Assembly: GCF_001468035.1 (NCBI RefSeq)
Contig: NZ_LNZA01000001.1
Location: forward strand, 620,001 to 684,000
From: Legionella tucsonensis
GTDB lineage: Bacteria > Pseudomonadota > Gammaproteobacteria > Legionellales > Legionellaceae
DNA: 64,000 nucleotides
Reading direction: 5' to 3'
Numbering within the stretch: the first letter of the stretch is position 1; the number at the start of each line of letters is the position of its first letter. The notes under the pieces were generated by a model. The model saw nothing but the letters and a program-made list of their open reading frames with translations. It ran no database searches and was not told where the DNA came from. Shown in pieces: positions 63,441 through 64,000 of this stretch. A program made the position numbers and the translations under genes.

Positions 63441-64000
63441 GTGATTGTTATTACCGGTGGAGGAAGTGGGATAGGAAGATCATTAGCTTTTTCTTTGGCA
63501 AAACGAGATCAATCAATCTTAATCATAGGTAGAAAAGAAGAATTATTGCAGGAAACAGCCGCTTTTTCTTCAAAAATCCAATATATTTGCGCTGATGTTT
63601 CAACACATGAAGGTTTAGAGGCAATCAAAAATCGTCTCAATAATGTGAATCAAGTGAGTGCTCTAGTTAATAATGCAGGAACTTTAAACCCCTTGGTTCT
63701 CCTTAAGGATGTTGAGCCTAGAGACTGGTATCATGCATTTAATACAAACTTAAATGCTGCTCTTTTTCTCCCACAAATGATCTATGATAAATTAACTCAT
63801 GGCCGTGTTTTAAATATCAGTTCTGGAGCTGCTTATTTTGCAATTAGGGGATGGGGTGCGTATTGTACCTCTAAAGCAGCATTATCGATGCTAACTAAAT
63901 GTTGGCAGTTGGAGTCTGATTCAATTGCGTTTGCCAGTGTTATGCCAGGAATAATTGACACAAAAATGCAAGAGATCGCTCGAAGTAATGAAAATCCTGC
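63441..64000 (+). CDS. Short-chain dehydrogenase/reductase (SDR), cut at the window end
   Basis: Starting at GTG 63441 with AGAGGA upstream, the frame stays open to the end of the window (186 residues). It has the classical SDR features: TGGGSGIGRSLA (NAD(P) binding, about 5-16), LVNNAGTL, NISSGAAYFA (catalytic Ser region) and YCTSKAAL (Tyr-x3-Lys). The substrate is unknown. Divergent to the acyl-CoA synthetase across about 190 bp, so the two may be part of one pathway. The 3' end lies outside the window. Confidence 0.85.
   Translation, partial: MIVITGGGSGIGRSLAFSLAKRDQSILIIGRKEELLQETAAFSSKIQYICADVSTHEGLEAIKNRLNNVNQVSALVNNAGTLNPLVLLKDVEPRDWYHAFNTNLNAALFLPQMIYDKLTHGRVLNISSGAAYFAIRGWGAYCTSKAALSMLTKCWQLESDSIAFASVMPGIIDTKMQEIARSNENP

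Noticed and set aside
1-64000. CRISPR arrays, rRNA and tRNA genes
   Set aside because: No regularly spaced repeat array with unique spacers and no tRNA- or rRNA-like sequence was found by eye; covariance-model searches were not possible.

Overview
The window is AT-rich bacterial chromosome with dense coding on both strands, and it most likely comes from a Legionella species. Three things point that way: a phosphotransferase closely resembling APH(9)-Ia, the spectinomycin kinase first described in Legionella pneumophila; a secreted protein carrying an IcmL/DotI-like domain (Dot/Icm type IV secretion); and several large proteins of unknown family with acidic C-terminal tails, the style of Dot/Icm effectors. 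The species cannot be fixed from the sequence alone. I found no rRNA, tRNA or CRISPR array.

Layout. 1-4413: end of an isonitrile-hydratase-like protein, a small membrane protein, a secreted polysaccharide deacetylase and a two-gene glycolipid/sugar-transfer unit (GT2-GtrA fusion plus ArnT-like GT). 4540-11379: accessory stretch with a truncated sensor-like ORF, a 504-aa membrane protein, VOC protein, guanine-deaminase-like enzyme, AI-2E-type permease, a dead alpha/beta hydrolase and small unknown proteins. 11479-17783: Lhr-type helicase and the pncB-pncA NAD-salvage operon. 18058-26895: unknown and secreted proteins (including a tandem paralogous pair and a His-rich peptide), YdcF-like and CysZ-like proteins, a quinone-oxidoreductase-like MDR, a nitronate monooxygenase and an acidic-tailed 369-aa protein. 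27085-35807: short NAD-glutamate dehydrogenase, GtrA, DUF4349 protein, APH(9)-like kinase, Cys-rich lipoprotein and an MFS transporter. 36276-37131: split YeeE/YedE sulfur transporter.

37231-46067 is the most unusual part. Two nearly identical ~215-bp remnants of an IS982-type transposase lie in inverted orientation and enclose a decayed tyrosine integrase and one intact gene whose middle resembles an OTU-type cysteine protease. Next come a secreted subtilisin-like protease, a PARG-like ADP-ribose glycohydrolase, a BrkB-family membrane protein and a 617-aa repeat protein of unknown fold. The OTU-like and PARG-like genes together suggest an accessory locus for reversing host ubiquitin or ADP-ribose signals. 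That is an inference from motifs, not a demonstrated function.

46406-64000 is mostly housekeeping: proS, a SulP-STAS-beta-carbonic anhydrase fusion with an iteron-like upstream cluster, pcm-like/tolC/ttcA, kbl-tdh (threonine to glycine), ettA, an L,D-transpeptidase, an IcmL-like secreted protein, a HutG-like ureohydrolase, an STY0301-like protein, an acyl/aryl-CoA ligase and, divergently, an SDR cut by the window edge. A family of short palindromes built on CCTGGG...CCCAGG is scattered between genes, usually just after stop codons.
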